From the NCBI GenBank assembly GCA_002270565.1, contig NQMI01000015.1:559387-615017 (forward strand): a DNA stretch of 55,631 bases. The letters are read 5' to 3'. The notes beneath the pieces are model-generated. The model saw nothing but the letters and a program-made list of their open reading frames with translations. It made no database searches and was not told the DNA's origin. This DNA is from Stenocarpella maydis (lineage: Eukaryota; Ascomycota; Sordariomycetes; Diaporthales; Diaporthaceae). The position numbers were made by a program, and so were the translations under genes. Shown in pieces: positions 1 through 11,449 of this stretch. Each line of letters starts with the position of its first letter. Position 1 is the first letter of the stretch.

Positions 1-646
1 TATGTATTATATATAAACTTTTAAATGTAATATATATATATAATATATTAGACCCTATATATATGTATTTAGCCTTTAGAATTTATATACATATGTATAT
101 AACTATATAATATATATATATAATTTTATTTCTAGTTATAATAATAGGAATAATATAATAAATATAATAAATATTATTATATAAAGTAAAGTTTTCTAGT
201 TTATATTATATATTTCATTAATTATTATTTAGGTTTTAAAATCATACAGAATTTAATATGTTAGATTTAAAAAACCAAGTTAAAAAAGCTTAAATTTTAA
301 ATTTTTGCTATTAAAGTAATTATAAGTAGATAAGATTTAATAAAAATATAAACATATAATATTTTGGTTACTATATTTCATTCTATAAAATAATATTTAC
401 TTAAGATTTATTATATAACTAGTTTCTTTCTTGATATTATTAATATATAAAATCTATATATTATATATATATATAGTAAATTAATATATAAATATATAAA
501 TATATATATATTATAATTTTATAACTTTAGTTATATGTTTTATTATATTAAAGAAATATTAATAGTTACTGTATATAATTATAAAATTATTATCTTTATA
601 CTTCTTTTACCTTTTTATAGCCTCTTTTATTAAGTGTATTATTTAT
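1..646. other. AT-rich RIP-like DNA, no gene
   Basis: Very AT-rich sequence full of TpA steps and short (TA)n runs. No reading frame or recognisable transposon protein survives. The composition matches the RIP-mutated elements elsewhere in the window, so this is probably old repeat DNA too decayed to classify. Confidence 0.7.
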
Positions 647-651
647 ATTAT

Positions 652-1117
652 TGTAATGGTCAGAGGGTTCCGAGTTTCTTAAACCCTGAGAGATGAAGGG
701 TTTATATTCGGAATATATTGCAAGGCAATAGTTAAGCAATATCTGTTTTGACTGATAATGATCACTAGCTGTAAGGCTATCCAGTAGGTAAACTGAATAC
801 TTAGATTAACAACTAAAGAGTCTGTTCTATAAAAGCTATCTATTATAGTGATAACTATATCTTTATATATTCTGACTCTTTAGTATTATTAATGAGGGAC
901 CGTCTGGGCCGGCGATAGCTTCATCAGTCCACCCCTATAATCAATAGGACCGCCAATGGTCCTATCGGTCCACGCTTATTCAGTAAGTCCTCAACCCTAA
1001 CCCTGGTGGGGTAGCTCACTGCTAACTTAGGCAGGGCAATCTTTTAAGAGCGGTTCCATAGCCTATAAGGGTTGCTTTCTGCAGTAGTCATCAACTGATG
1101 GATGCAGGTTCATAATA
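652..1117 (-). repeat. Solo Gypsy LTR with 5-bp TSD
   Basis: A 466-bp LTR in minus orientation. On the plus strand it starts TGTAATGGTCAGAGG and ends GGTTCATAATA, where the final CA has become TA. A direct repeat ATTAT flanks it at 647-651 and 1118-1122. There is no internal retrotransposon sequence on either side, so it is a solo LTR left by LTR-LTR recombination. Its U3 (GCATCCATCAG near the element 5' end) is closest to the LTR at 37268, not to elements A, B or C. Confidence 0.88.
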
Positions 1118-1122
1118 ATTAT

Positions 1123-2054
1123 TAGATTAAATATTTATAAAATATAAATATAAAAAGTTAAAATATATTATAATAATTTTAGTTTTCTATAATAATATTG
1201 TTATGAAAATTACTTAAAATTAATAACTTTTATTACTTAATTATTACTTTTAATGCTTAAGTATTTTAAAAGAAATATGTTTTAAGGACTTATATTTTCT
1301 TTATTTATAAGCTATAAATCAAATAATAATTTCCTTAACTTTGAAAATAAATTATATTTTAAATTTAAATCATCTTAAATTAAAATGGTTTTATTTCTTA
1401 CTATATTACTCAATTATAATTAAGTTTAGTATAGCTTTATAAACTGATTTATTAATTGAAAAGCCTTCCTTAACTAAAGCTACATAAGTAAAGCTTTCTT
1501 TATTAAAGACTAATTTAATGGAATTCTCTTAATAAAGCCTTCTTTATTGAATGCTAAAAAGTAAGAGTTTATAAAAATAAGTAATAAATAGCTATAATAA
1601 ATAAAGAGTAAAGTTAAATAATAATAAATAATAAACTAATTCAGAGTTATATAATAAGTATATAGCTAATAAAGTATATAATATATAAGTAATATATAAG
1701 AATAATAATTAGTTAATATAGTCTGCTTATAGGGCACTAAGCATAAGGCACTTGGTGGCCTGTGCGCTAGCCTATTAATAGCGTCCCTAGGTACTTATAA
1801 CTAGAATCTTAAGAGGGCTGCAGCTATACTGCAACCTTCCCCTTAATACTATAGCTTTTAAATTAACTATTATTATTATTATTATTATGTTTAACTATAT
1901 AATATAACTTATATAATATAGCTAACTAATACTAATTAGTTACTAAAAGGCTTTTAATAGCAAGATTAAAGAGATAGACTCTTCTTTATGCCTATTTGCA
2001 TAAGTAATAATTCTTAAGAAAGACTATGCTAATAATGATGCTTTAAAGCTACTA
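1123..2054. other. AT-rich DNA with a short GC-richer relic
   Basis: AT-rich sequence without genes. A GC-richer patch at about 1720-1850 and an ATT microsatellite at about 1867-1888 stand out. Neither could be assigned to a known element. Confidence 0.6.
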
Positions 2055-2059
2055 CTATA

Positions 2060-2504
2060 TGTTATGAACCACTCGGTGTTGGCGGCTGACTACCGTAAAA
2101 AGCACCCTTGACCTCGGCGGGGTAATCCCCAAGCCAGCCAAACACCTGATCCAATCAGTAACGCCACCTTATCAGGGTTAGGGCCAGGGACCCACCAGAA
2201 TCAATAAGATCTATATCGACTCCATGAAGCAACACCTAATCAACAGAATCATCATCAATCCTATCAAGCCACTAAAGAGTCGGAACATATATACAAAACA
2301 TAATCATTACTACAGTAGATAGCTTTTATAGAACAGACTCTTTAGTTGTCAATCTAAGTATTCAGTCCCACCAACTGGATAGCCTTATAGCTAGTAATTA
2401 TTATTAGTTAACAATATTGCTCAACTACAGCCTAATAATGTAATCTGAATATAAACCCTTGATCTTTTAGGTTTATATACTTAGAAAACCCTCTAATCAT
2501 TACA
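2060..2504 (+). repeat. Element A 5' LTR
   Basis: Begins TGTTATGAACCACTCGG and ends CTAATCATTACA. It contains an 11-bp inverted repeat (ACTAAAGAGTC at 2271-2281, GACTCTTTAGT at 2336-2346) present in all LTRs of this group, and a GGGTTAGGG telomere-like motif near 2174. The bases just downstream (TTTTAACGACTCTTGT, 2505-2520) are the presumed primer-binding region; they lack the usual TGG start of a tRNA-primed site. Confidence 0.9.
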
Positions 2505-2557
2505 TTTTAACGACTCTTGTTTATATATTGCTATATAGACTTTAAGCAATATTACAT

Positions 2558-4200
2558 ATGGAACCCTTCATGATATCTGACTCTAGAATGACCACTCCTA
2601 CCTGCAACCTTCTCTATGAATTAGATGAACTCACTAATAATGGAACTATGGACCCTTGTGTTTAGGAACTGGCCAATGAAGTTATGCAACTTCATCTCCT
2701 TATGGAAGAACAAGCCCGATGCAATACGGAAATCGAATAGCTTTAATAGAAGGTTACTACCCTCCAGGCAGGAGCCAATATTATTAACACCCTGATCCTA
2801 ATAAAGGAATATATTAAGCTTAATACTCTAACTCCCTATAATAGAACTGCTGGATAACTATAGGCTCACCTAATACAGGTTAGGGCCTATTAGCGCTTCC
2901 ATAGGATAGACTCTCAGCCTGATAGAAAAAGAGTTATACACATATCCTCTTTTCTAAAAGAAAAAGCCTTGGCTTAGTTTAAACCCTACTTAACTGATTT
3001 TTTTAATGCAAGATCGTTAGAGGAATGCAAACCTGAAATAAAGCAGATCTTTAATAGCTATATAAGCTATAAAAAGGCTCTCAGATCTCTATTCCAGGAT
3101 CCCAATAAAGAACAATAGGCAGAAAGGAACCTTATAGGCTGCAAATAATAAGGATTAGCAATTAACTATATAGTAGAATTTTAACGAATCTATATAAAAG
3201 TTAATTATACTAATAATGTCAAGAAATTCCTATTCTATTGCAGATTAAAGGAAGAAGTAAAGGATAAACTTAGCAAGATGATAGACTAGCCAGATAATTT
3301 CCTCTAGTATATAGAACTAGCTATTAAAATTAATAATAGGCTCTACAAATGACGCCTAGAAAGGAGAGACCGTACTTCCAAATGACTCCCATTCAATAAG
3401 AACAAACCAAATACAGGAAAGAAGTACCAGAAATTAAGCACCCAGTAGGAATAGCACTTAGGCCCCATGGAACTCAATGCAGCAGAGAGAAAGCCAACAA
3501 ACAAGAAAATTATCAAGTACTACAACTATAATAAGATAGGATACTTTGCTTTAGAATATAGGGCTCTAAAGAAAAATAAGGACTGGAAGTTAGTACCTAA
3601 AGGAACCTAACAAGCTAATAAAGCTACCCAACAAGCTAATATAGCCACCTATAAGGCATAAGGACCACCTAGGTCCAAACTATAATAGGAACTTACAAAC
3701 AAATACTGCATTTATAGGACAACCGTATATAACTAATGCTAGGTATATCCAGACCAGGACCTAGATAAAAGATGCAACTTCTATAACCCCAATAAAGAAG
3801 ACCTTTATAATAGTCTATACTTCTTATAATGCACCAAACCCCAGTATGAGAAACATCAGAAGAACAAGGCTTAATAACAGCCTATCCCACCAACAAAGAA
3901 TCCCCAGAAGCCTAGGATAGTATATGCATCGCTCAGCTGGACAGCTTGCTTTAATGACAGCTATGCTACTCATCATAATGATAAGGAGGCTACTGGATGG
4001 TTTCCTAAGAACGCTTTAGGAAAGCAGGAAAGAACCCTAGCGATAGGAAATAAGGAGGAACTCCTGCAGACCAACCCCAGAATGGAAGGGAAATTTATCC
4101 CACAGGATATACTTGCGCCTCAAGCTCAGCTAAAGGAACTGCAAGACTACCTAGAATAAGCACCCTTTCTAGCCCCTAGAACTATATTATAGAAGTTATA
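2558..4200 (+). pseudogene. Gypsy A gag (broken)
   Basis: The ATG at 2558 opens a gag-like frame with a helical N-terminus and a conserved capsid region (about 2880-3350) that remains readable if TAG/TAA are taken as former Gln codons. The nucleocapsid zinc knuckle lies at about 3520-3560. Its spacing matches CX2CX4HX4C, but all four ligands are now Tyr, as expected from RIP of TGC and CAC codons. A second small cysteine-poor region follows before protease. It cannot make a working Gag. Confidence 0.8.
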
Positions 4201-4839
4201 ATTACAAGATAACCTATAAAATAAACGCTATAAGCACCCATCTACAAACAGAAGAAACCAGGAGACACAGAACGGACATTCCCTATACACGATAAATATA
4301 AGGACATCTCCTAAGTGTTATATATATATGATAGATGCAAGGAACACCTTAGGGAGGAAACCAAGTATAGTTGGTTTCCTTAATAGTACCTAAATAAGGA
4401 AATCCAATATATATATATAAACAAGATAACTTTAAGAACTAGCACCTCCACTAGAAAGGCATTAGAACGGGATACGCCCTGATGAGGCTGGACTCCTAAA
4501 TGCTACTTCTATGCCTATAGAACCTCAACTAATGGACAGATTACAGCAAACCAATCTGCAAGATATACATATTCAATAAAGCCCAAGAATGGCATTTGCT
4601 AAAGTAATAAGGATTATTACTTGGAACTATAAAGTTAAGTAATAATATATAACAACTTATAGAAGACCTATAAGAATCACAGAATATCACCAGATGAAAC
4701 CTTAATAGCATTAAGAAGGTCCTAGCAGCAGACAACCAGCCAAAAAAAACTAAAAGGGCTATCTACAAACCCTCAGACAGCAACCGGCTACACCACAAGG
4801 TACTTGTGCGCAACAGCAAGCAACTACAGCTACCTAACA

Positions 4840-7800
4840 GTATAGGTAGAGCTGGGAAATATATAGTGCTCGGCACTCATCAACAGTGGAGCACAGGGAA
4901 ACTTCATATCCCCTAGGATAGTTAATTAGTACCATCTACTATAGCATAAGAAGGAGGAACCCTATAGACTCAACATAGTAAATAGAATAGAAGTATCTTA
5001 TAGTAATGGAATTATTAATATAGAAACTAATCCCCTTTAAGTTCAGATTTACAGCCGTATAGAACCACTCTCATTTGATATCACTAAAACAGCATTACAT
5101 TAGTTGATCTGAAAAATACCTTAGTTATAAAAGAATAATCCCCAAATTAATTAGACCACTAGCTAGATCTCTTAGGATAATGCCGTTCTCTAAAAGAAGG
5201 TCTTAATCACCAGCGTGGGAAGGAGTCACATCACTAAGGATAGCAAACAGGCAATATACTCAAATAAACCCACGAATACCTCTAGGAGCAGGCAAAAGGC
5301 CCGGCTTCAGGAAGACAGAGAAAAATTGAGCTACTTAAGCGCCTTATGGAAGGACTAAAGCCAATCAGGAGATTACTACTCTAGTACAACCAGTTAATAC
5401 ATAATACCCCAATAGGAAACACAATAATACCTCCTCTACCTAAAGAAAGGAATGAAGGAAAATAAAACTAATAGACTAGCATAAATACTAAAAGACTATT
5501 ATAAATTTAGGAAGGTATTCTAGGAATAACTTAACACCATACTACTGCAATATACATAATAGGATCACAAAATACCATTAAAACCTAGAATAACACCTTA
5601 ATTTAAGCCTATCTATAGACTTAATAAAGAACAGCTTAAAGCACTTAAAGAATACCTTAATAAAAACTTTAAGAAAGGATTCATTAAACCATTATAATCA
5701 CTAGCAGGATACCCAATCCTCTTTATACTAAAGAAGAATAGCAAGCTACAACTTTATATTAACTACCGATAACTAAATAATATTATAATTAAAAATCAAT
5801 ACCCTTTTTTACTTATTAACGAACTATAAGATTAACTTAGGGAAGCAAAATAATTTATAGCACTTAATTTAAAACACAATTACGACGTTATCCAAATGAA
5901 AGAAGGAGAAGAATGGAAGATAGCATTCAGGATATACTATAGATATTATAAAATAATGTTTATACGCTTTAAATTAATTAATATACCTATATTATTCTAG
6001 AAAATAATCAACTAAGTCCTAAGCAAGTACCTCAATATCTTTATTATCGGTTATCTAAATAATATCCTTATCTTCTTAGAAACCCTTAATAAATATAAAA
6101 CATATATTAAAAAGGTTCTTTAAAAACTTTAGGATGCCAACCTCCTAATAGAACCAGAAAAATGCAACTAGCATATATAAAAAGTTAACTACCTTAGATA
6201 TATAATTGAACCAAGAAGGATTAAGATGCAAGAAAGAAAAGTTAAAGCAATTAAGGAATAGCTAACCCTTATAAACATTAAGAATATTAGAGCATTCCTT
6301 AAATATACTAACTTCTATTAACAATTCATTATATAATATAGTAATATCATAAAACCTTTAATAAACCTTACTAAGAAGGATTGCACCTTTAAGTAAATAG
6401 ATATTAAACAATAAGCTTTTTAGATGCTTAAAGATAAAGTTATAAAAGACCCTATACTTAAAGAAATAGACCTAAAAAGGGAATTTAAAGTTTATATGGA
6501 TGCCTTAGATAATGTTATAGGTGGAGAACTTACTTAAAAAGATAACTAGGGAAGGATATATATCATTATAAACTTTAGTACGAAGTTTAACAGATTAGAA
6601 ACCTATTATGCTATACCAGATAAGGAATTTATAGTAATAATATATGCATTTTAGGAATAGCAATACTACCTTATAGGAGCCAAAAGGCAGGTTAAACTCT
6701 ATACAAACTATAAGAATCTTATAACCTTTATAATAATTAAGACTCTTAATAAGTAATAAGTTAGGTATATAGAATTCTTATTATAATTTAACATTAAGGT
6801 TATCTATATGGATGGAATTAAAAATGCAAGAGCAGATATGCTTAGTTAAAGACCTAACTATTAGGATAAGGATTTACCTATAGAATGGATAGTGTTTAAA
6901 ACTCAAGCAGACGGAAGCCTCATCCTCAACTGAGAACTTAACGCTATAATTAGAATCAACTTCCAAACTAGAAAAACCCCTACCAGTCGAAAAGAACAAG
7001 ATAAGTTAATTATAAAAATACATAAAGCACTAGCATACGGCTACTAAGATATTATGGCAATAATTAAAAGGATTTAGCGAAATCACTAGATCCCTAACCT
7101 TAAGAAAAAGGTTTAAGACATTATTAGTAAATGCAACTTATATAATAAAAATAAGGCCTCTAAATATAAACCATATGGATTATTAAAACCCCTACCAGTA
7201 TCTATAGCTATATAGTTATCTATTAACCTGGACTTTATTATTAAACTATATCTCTTATAAGAACTCTTAACTAGAGTACTATATAATAGTATTCTAGTAG
7301 TGGTTTGTAGACTAAGCAAGTATATGTATTTTATACTATATAAGGAACCTAGCATTATGGAAGAACTTGCATATATATTCTTATAAATTATTATAAGCAA
7401 CTATAGGATGCTATATAAAATCATTCTGGATAGAGATAAGCTCTTTATATTAAACTTCTAGAAGTTACTAATAAAGTAACTTAGAGCAAAGCATAAGCTC
7501 TTAATAATAGCATATCTACAAACAAATAGATAAATGGAATGAATTAATTAGATTATAAAATAATACCTTTAATACTATATTAACTAATTATAGGATAATT
7601 AAGTTAAAATGCTACTACTAGTATAGTTTGCTTATAATAGCATAACTACTAGTATAACTAAAAAGTCACCTTTCTTTACACTCTATAGATATAAACCTCA
7701 GGCATATTACAAATTACCACTAAATAATACTCTAGCAGAATTATTAGAATAAAAAGCAATATAAATTAGATAAATTTGAAAGGATATTTAAGTAGAACTC

Positions 7801-8340
7801 TCTTTTATATAGGAATAAATAATAAAATATATAAATCAGAAAAGAATTAAGGGACTAATTCTTAAGGAGGGAGATAAGGTTTATCTTTTTTACTAAGTCA
7901 TTAAAACCAAGTAACCCAGTAATAAACTTAACTATAAGAAAATCAGCCCTTTTAGAATTTTACAAAAATGATTAGATATTAACTACAAACTTTCATTACC
8001 TAGAGGAATAAAATAATATAATAACTTTTATATTTTACTTCTCAAACTAGTACTAAAAAATGTAAAATTAGAAATATAAATTAAAACCATTAATAAATAT
8101 AATAAGAAATATAAAGTAGAAAACATTATAAACTTAAGGTAGTACTAAGCAATAATGGAGTACCTTATTAAATGGAAAGGCTATAATTCCAGTAAAAATA
8201 TATAGGAATTAGCTTAAAACTTAACCTACTGTCATAATGAACTCAAAAGGTACTACATATAAACCATCATGAAACAGCCCTAGAAGCCTGAAATACAGCC
8301 TAGAAGCCGCACACATAATAAATTATAATAAACTAACATT
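4840..8340 (+). pseudogene. Gypsy A pol (broken): PR-RT-RH-IN-chromodomain
   Basis: Protease is seen as NSGAQGNFI near 4880, from an ancestral DSGA motif with Asp changed to Asn. Reverse transcriptase spans about 5600-6200; its catalytic YLDD box reads YLNN near 6052-6063. RNase H follows (about 6480-6900), then integrase (about 7090-7900) and a C-terminal chromodomain (about 8110-8220, with EYLIKWKGYNSS). The order PR-RT-RH-IN-chromodomain defines a chromovirus, whose integrases are known to target heterochromatin. Dozens of TAG/TAA stops make it non-functional. Confidence 0.88.
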
Positions 8341-8688
8341 GTAATGAAACTATATAACAAACCCTAGTTTTTACTATAGCTAAAATAAGGGAGATCACCA
8401 ATAGGAGACTAGTTATAATAAAACTGATTAAAACTAGTTACTAGTTATCTCCTTAAAAAACGCGCTAATACTAGTCACCCTTTTCAACCAACATCCTAAC
8501 TACCAGTCACACCTAAAAACCACCTGAATAGATACTAGTATCTGCACTCCATGCTCTAATAGGTACTAGTCGCAAGGAAAACAAGATTAGGATGATATAG
8601 CATAACTAGTAGACTAAGAAGCAGCTAGAAGCTAGGACTAATTAAATAATATTAATACAAATTTCATTCCCAGTAATAAAATTAGGCA

Positions 8689-9219
8689 CTAAGATAAGCT
8701 ACCTATAGGTGCACCCCCTTTATTACTAGTACTTATAAATTTAGACCAGCTAGTGCTATTACCTATTAAAGAACTCCAATCAAAAATACCAACCTTATCC
8801 TTAGAATATAGCCAAGCTTCCTGCACTACCATTCCACTAGCCTCCTCTATGGAACTCCTCCGCACAGCCTCAGCGGATTATTCAGTAATCCGCGCCCACT
8901 CTACTTCAGCCTCCTCCTTTTCTATACAATCCAACTTATCCAAATTCAATAAGCTATAACGGATAGCCTATAATATCTTCTTACATTACATATGTTTCTG
9001 CTTGCAAAGGCAAAGCAGCCTCTCCTCTAGCTCCTCAATTTTATCCTCTAACTTCTAATGCTAAGCTAAGATATGTAAAAGATCCTTTGAGTTATTAAGC
9101 TTTAGAATATCGCATTTCAATTTCTGCTGCTAGATATACTCACTATATCAATTGGAAACCCTCTCTAAGACCTCACAAGACTTAATACCCTATACTATAT
9201 AAGAAGAATAAGGATACAT
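8689..9219 (-). pseudogene. Antisense gene of Gypsy A (hexacysteine/helical protein)
   Basis: This frame lies on the strand opposite to gag-pol, between pol and the 3' LTR. It runs from an ATG at 9219 to a stop at 8689 (176 codons) with several internal TAG/TAA. The N-terminus keeps the Cys/Tyr spacing of the copies at 10475 and 16442. A charged Glu/Lys-rich helical middle follows, then a conserved tail with DWSSLIGN and GTSNKGG-like motifs. Similar retroelement-linked hypothetical proteins are common in fungal genomes, as far as I recall; their function is unknown to me. Confidence 0.65.
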
Positions 9220-9418
9220 TATAACAGCATCTTATAGGATAGCAAATAATAAGGAATCACATTACTCAACCTTCTTAGAATAATAAGATAACTTAGAGAC
9301 CTAAGAATCTCTAACTCTAGATAATATAACGGATTAGGAAGGTATAAATGAAACTATAATAAATGGAAAAATACTTATAGAGCACTTTTAAGAATAAAAG
9401 AAGTAAGGAGGGAGATAG

Positions 9419-9830
9419 TATTATAAACCACTTGGTGTTAGCGGCTGACTACTGTAAAAAGCACCCCTGACCTTAGCGGGGTAATCCTCAAGCTAGCTAA
9501 ATACCTGATGGGTTAGTATCGACCCGCCCCTCTAAGGGTTAGGATCTAGCTTATAATACTTGATTGCAAGCTATACAAGCCTGCTTGTAGGATGAGGTAT
9601 TAAGCCTTGCATTATGGCTTATTGGCTTAGTATGCAAGCCTGCGAGCTACTAAAGAGTCGGAATATATATACAGATATGATTATCACCATAGTAAATAGC
9701 TTTCATAGGACAGACTCTTCAGTCATTAATCTAAGTATTCAATCCCAGGATTAGATAGCCTTACAGCTAGTGATCATTATCAGTTAACAATATTGCTCAA
9801 CAACCTCCTAACAACATATTCCAAACCTAA
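9419..9830 (+). repeat. Element A 3' LTR, 3' end truncated
   Basis: Starts TATTATAAACCACTTGG, the RIP-altered form of the 5' LTR start, directly after a purine tract. It has the same U3 subfamily and inverted-repeat core as the 5' LTR. It breaks off after ATTCCAAACCTAA; the last part of U5, including CATTACA, is missing where the opposite-orientation LTR begins at 9831. Confidence 0.85.
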
Positions 9831-10276
9831 TGTAATGATCAGAGGGTTTTCCGAGTTCATAAACCTGAAAAGATGAAGGGTTTATATTCGGAATATATTA
9901 TTAGGCGGTAGTTAAGCAATATCATTAACTGATAATAATCACTAGCTGTGAGGCTATCCAGTTGGTAGGACTGAATACTTAGATTAACGACTAAAGAGTC
10001 TGTTCTATAAAAGCTATCTACTATAGTGATGACCATATCTTGTATATATGTTCTAACTCTTTAGTAGCTCAATAGGATCAATAATGATTCTATTGATTAG
10101 GTATTGCTTAATAGAGTTAATATAGATCTCATTAATTCTGGTAGGTCCCTGACCCTAACCCTAATAAGGTAGCGTTACTAATTGGATTAGGTGTTTAGCT
10201 GGCTTAGGGATTACCCCTCTGAGGTTAAGGGTGCTTTTTACGGTAGTCAGCTGCTAATACTGAGTGGTTTATAATA
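9831..10276 (-). repeat. Composite B 3' LTR (A-type U3)
   Basis: Plus-strand start TGTAATGATCAGAGGG and end GGTTTATAATA. The U3 end (CACTCAG, CAGCTGAC, ACCGTAAAAAGCACCC in element orientation) matches the LTRs of element A. A purine tract in minus orientation lies at about 10277-10300. Confidence 0.85.
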
Positions 10277-10474
10277 CTATCTCCCTTCTTACTTCTTTTA
10301 TCCTTAAAAGTGTTTCTATAAGTAGTTCTGGGTTTATTTATATTCTTATTTATGCCTTTCTAATTAATTATATTGGGTAGGGTTACTAAGTTTTATCCTG
10401 TAAAGTCTTTTTCTATTACTGAGTATAAGGCCGCCCTTCTTTTTACTATTACCTTGAAGGGCAGCATTATCCCT

Positions 10475-11029
10475 ATGCCTTGTTCCTACTGTAAAGAATA
10501 TGACCTAGCTAAGGACTGCAAGGTTGCGGATTCAGAGTCCACCCGCTATTAGACTTATATCCGCCTTAATTTATCTAATTGCAACATTTAAGGTCTCACT
10601 CCCGATTAGCTAAATAAGGTTACCCTAACACAGTATTAGTTAGAGGAGGAGCTAGAGGATATAGAGGCGGAGGCCTAGCGGCTAAATGTAAGGATCCTGC
10701 GCCTTTACAAATAGAAGCGGATGTGGTATAAGAAGATAATGCGTGCGGTTTATTAGGGCATTAATAATATGGAGGAGTTAGAATGTGTGGAGAAGGAGGA
10801 GGCTAAGGCAGAGTGGGCGCAGATTGCTGCACAATCTGCTGAGGCTGTACAGAGGAGTTCCATAGAGGAGGCTAGTGGAATAATAGCGCAAGAAGCTTAG
10901 CTGTATTCCAAGGGTAAGGTTGATATTTTTGATTAAAGCTCCTTAATAGGTGATAGTGCTAGCTAGTCTGAATTTGTAGGTACTAGTAATAAAGGGGGTA
11001 CACCTGTGGGTGGCTTATCTAGTGCCTGA
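10475..11029 (+). pseudogene. Antisense gene of Gypsy B (Zn2Cys6-like N-terminus)
   Basis: ATG at 10475, TGA at 11027-11029: 184 codons in one uninterrupted phase, broken only by about ten TAG/TAA codons that fit mutated Gln. The N-terminus MPCSYCKEYDLAKDC has Cys at 3, 6 and 15. Positions 25 and 28 are Tyr and position 36 is Cys, so the ancestral spacing was probably CX2CX8CX9CX2CX7C, close to a Zn2Cys6 cluster. A Glu/Lys-rich helical region follows. The gene runs opposite to pol. No function is known to me. Confidence 0.7.
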
Positions 11030-11449
11030 TTTTGTTACTAGAAATGAAATTTATGCTAATGCTATCTAACTAATCCTATCTTCTAGCTGTTTTTTGGTTT
11101 ACTAGTCATACTGCATTATCCTAATCCTATTTTCTTATAACTAGTACCCGTTAGAGTATAGGGTGCAGATACTAGTATTCATTTAGGTGGTTTTTAAGGC
11201 GTAACTAGTATTCAGGGTGTGAGTTGGAAAAGGTGACTAGTATTAGCGCGTTTTTCTGAGGAGATGACTAGTAACTAGTCTTAGTTTTTTTTTTTTTCAT
11301 TATAACTAGTCTCCTATTGGTTATCTCCCTTATTTCAGTCGTGGTGAAGACCGGGGTTTGTTATATAGTTCCATTATAACGTTGGTTCGTTATAGTCTAT
11401 TATATGTAGGGCTCCTAGGCCGTGTTCCTGGCTCCTGGGGCTGTTTTGT

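Larger units (their letters stand above)
2060..9830 (+). mobile_element. Gypsy chromovirus A, RIP-inactivated
   Basis: Long terminal repeats of one subfamily bound an interior that reads gag, aspartic protease, reverse transcriptase, RNase H, integrase and chromodomain on the plus strand, in the order typical of Ty3/Gypsy chromoviruses. All frames are broken by TAG/TAA codons. The 5' LTR is complete. The 3' LTR stops about 50 bp early, where it abuts the inverted LTR at 9831. A purine tract (about 9398-9418, ending GGAGGGAGATAG) precedes the 3' LTR. An extra gene lies on the opposite strand between pol and the 3' LTR. Confidence 0.92.

Noticed and set aside
8753..8959. 68-codon open frame on the plus strand at the end of element A
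   Set aside because: It is the antisense shadow of the conserved minus-strand gene (8689-9219), whose residues align with the copies in B and C.
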